DNA from: Caryophanales bacterium UBA3260 | GTDB lineage: Bacteria > Bacillota_I > Bacilli_A > RF39 > UBA660 | Assembly (NCBI GenBank): GCA_002362595.1 | Contig: DEUO01000058.1 | Coordinates: 2,279 to 9,506, forward strand | DNA length: 7,228 nt | Reading direction: 5' to 3' | In this document: positions 6,251-7,228 of the stretch, piece by piece | Numbering within the stretch: position 1 is the first letter of the stretch | Layout of the letters: each line of letters begins with the position of its first letter | Position numbers and translations under genes: made by a program | Notes under the pieces: generated by a model | Seen by the model: only the letters and a program-made list of their open reading frames with translations | Database searches by the model: none | Told to the model about the DNA's origin: nothing

Positions 6251-7002
6251 TAGAAGTTAAAAACGTATCTAAAAAATTTCAAAAGAAAATTAATAAAAAA
6301 GAAAAACAAGAATTTTATGCTGATGTAGATATCTCTTTTACTGCTAAAGAAGGCGAAATAGTGGGCATTTTAGGCCCTAACGGTGCTGGTAAAACAACCC
6401 TTTTAAGAATGCTTGCTGGTATAATGATTCCAACTAGCGGTTCTATAAAAATTGACGATAAAAATTATCAAGATAATCCTAATGATATAAAAAGAGAAAT
6501 AGCATATCTATCTGGTAATACTAAACTATATAAAGATATTTCTCCATATGAATTACTAAGTATGTGTGCATCATACTATGATGTTCCTAAAAACGAAATA
6601 GAATCTCGTATTAAAACTATTTCCGAAGAACTAAATATGACTTCATTTCTTCATCAACGAATAGAAAATCTATCAACTGGTCAAATGCAACGTGTAAATA
6701 TCTCTAGATGTATCATTCACAATCCTAAGTATTATATATTAGATGAAGCAACTAGTGGCTTAGATATAATCTCTAGTAAAACTATTTTAGATTTTATAAA
6801 AGAAGAAAAAATCAAAAATAAAGGAATAATTTATTCAACTCACTATATGGAAGAAGCGGAAAATATCTGTGACCGTGTAATCCTTATTCATAATGGTAAA
6901 ATAATAAAAGAAGGTACTCCTTCTAGTATAATAAAAAGTACAAAGACAACAAACTTAAGAGATGCCTTCTTTGTCTTAATAGGTGGTGATAACAATGAAT
7001 AA
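6247..7002 (+). CDS. natA: NatA-type ABC transporter ATP-binding protein
   Basis: A complete 251-residue cytoplasmic ATPase subunit of an ABC-2 type exporter. It shows Walker A GPNGAGKTT (43-51), the YLSGNTKLY segment at the Q-loop (S89-G90 in place of the common Gln), signature LSTGQ (142-146), Walker B YYILDE (D166, E167), SGLD and switch H199 in STHYMEEAE. An LSG[D/N]T-LY Q-loop is characteristic of the NatA branch, which in Bacillus pairs with NatB to extrude sodium; this supports the name, but the substrate here is not proven. A lysine-rich loop at about residues 9-20 lengthens the first strand region, also seen in NatA-like proteins. The gene is coupled to miaA upstream by ATGA and overlaps the permease gene downstream by eight bases, so ATPase and permease are made together. 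All hydrolysis residues are present. Confidence 0.85.
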   Translation: MIEVKNVSKKFQKKINKKEKQEFYADVDISFTAKEGEIVGILGPNGAGKTTLLRMLAGIMIPTSGSIKIDDKNYQDNPNDIKREIAYLSGNTKLYKDISPYELLSMCASYYDVPKNEIESRIKTISEELNMTSFLHQRIENLSTGQMQRVNISRCIIHNPKYYILDEATSGLDIISSKTILDFIKEEKIKNKGIIYSTHYMEEAENICDRVILIHNGKIIKEGTPSSIIKSTKTTNLRDAFFVLIGGDNNE

Positions 7003-7228
7003 AAATATTTTAATTACTTTAAAAAAAGAATTAAGAAGTATCTTTAGAGATAAAAAAACAATTACTCGTTTATTACTTTTTCCATTAATTATTCCTGTAA
7101 TAATTATCATATATGGCGAAATATTTAATAGCCTTGAAAATGACGTTACTAAATATAATATAGGTCTTAATTATGAAGTAGGTGAAGTAGAAAAAAATTT
7201 TATTGAATCTAATAACTTAATAATTAAT
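6995..7228 (+). CDS. natB: NatB-like ABC-2 permease, 5' part only
   Basis: An open frame of 78 codons begins at ATG 6995-6997 and runs off the end of the window. AGGTGGTGA (6981-6989) is the ribosome site, five bases upstream. The start MNKNILITLKKELRSIFRDK is typical of ABC-2 permeases of the NatB group (a cytosolic KEL..IFRDKKT amphipathic stretch). A first membrane helix follows at about residues 25-44 (LLLFPLIIPVIIIIY), then the beginning of a polar, probably extracytoplasmic domain (NIGLNYEVGEVEKNF), again as in NatB, which has a large loop after helix 1. It overlaps the ATPase gene by eight bases and should form the membrane part of the same exporter. The remaining helices are outside the window, so the exact subfamily and substrate are open. 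Confidence 0.8.
   Translation, partial: MNKNILITLKKELRSIFRDKKTITRLLLFPLIIPVIIIIYGEIFNSLENDVTKYNIGLNYEVGEVEKNFIESNNLIIN

Noticed and set aside
6511..6522. Missing Q-loop glutamine in the natA-like ATPase
   Set aside because: The LSGNT-LY form is normal for the NatA branch (LSGDTGLY in relatives), so it supports the identification and is not a defect.
1..7228. CRISPR array, insertion sequence, tRNA or phage genes
   Set aside because: No regularly spaced repeats, terminal inverted repeats, transposase motifs, cloverleaf-like segments or phage proteins were found on reading both strands.

Overview
The window is a strongly AT-rich bacterial segment. It uses TAA and TGA as stops and TGG for tryptophan, so it reads with the standard bacterial code and not the Mycoplasma code. 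Shine-Dalgarno sites are G-rich and promoters are of the extended -10 type. This, with the gene set (YqeH-family GTPase, MutL with an endonuclease site, MiaA, NatA-type ABC ATPase), points to a low-GC Firmicutes (Bacillota) lineage. The very high A+T and reduced MiaA length suggest an uncultured gut Bacilli or Mollicutes-relative genome, but that placement is inference.

Layout: (1) 1-2577, plus strand: the 3' part of a yqeH-like ribosome-assembly GTPase gene, 21 bases, then a complete mutL. The pair ends at a strong bidirectional hairpin terminator (2577-2602). (2) 2610-5291, minus strand: two convergently placed, separately transcribed genes. The one nearest mutL encodes an unrecognised 287-residue protein with an HEVVH zincin-like motif. 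The other encodes a full-length exporter-type ABC transporter of 580 residues. Each has its own extended -10 promoter, and the transporter has its own terminator. (3) 5292-5389: a 98-base divergent intergenic region with back-to-back promoters. (4) 5390-7228, plus strand: miaA (tRNA A37 dimethylallyltransferase), overlapping by 4 bases a natA-like ABC ATPase, which overlaps by 8 bases a natB-like permease gene that runs off the window. This is a tightly packed, translationally coupled operon.

Most of the window is ordinary housekeeping sequence (ribosome assembly, mismatch repair, tRNA modification) with two ABC transport systems. I see no CRISPR array, insertion sequence, phage gene, tRNA, rRNA or riboswitch. 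The main candidate for something undescribed is the HEVVH protein at 2610-3473. Other points of interest are the splitting of the common mutL-miaA neighbourhood by the two minus-strand genes, substituted motif residues in the GTPase and MutL, and the overlapping divergent promoters. No stretch longer than 300 bases lacks a gene.
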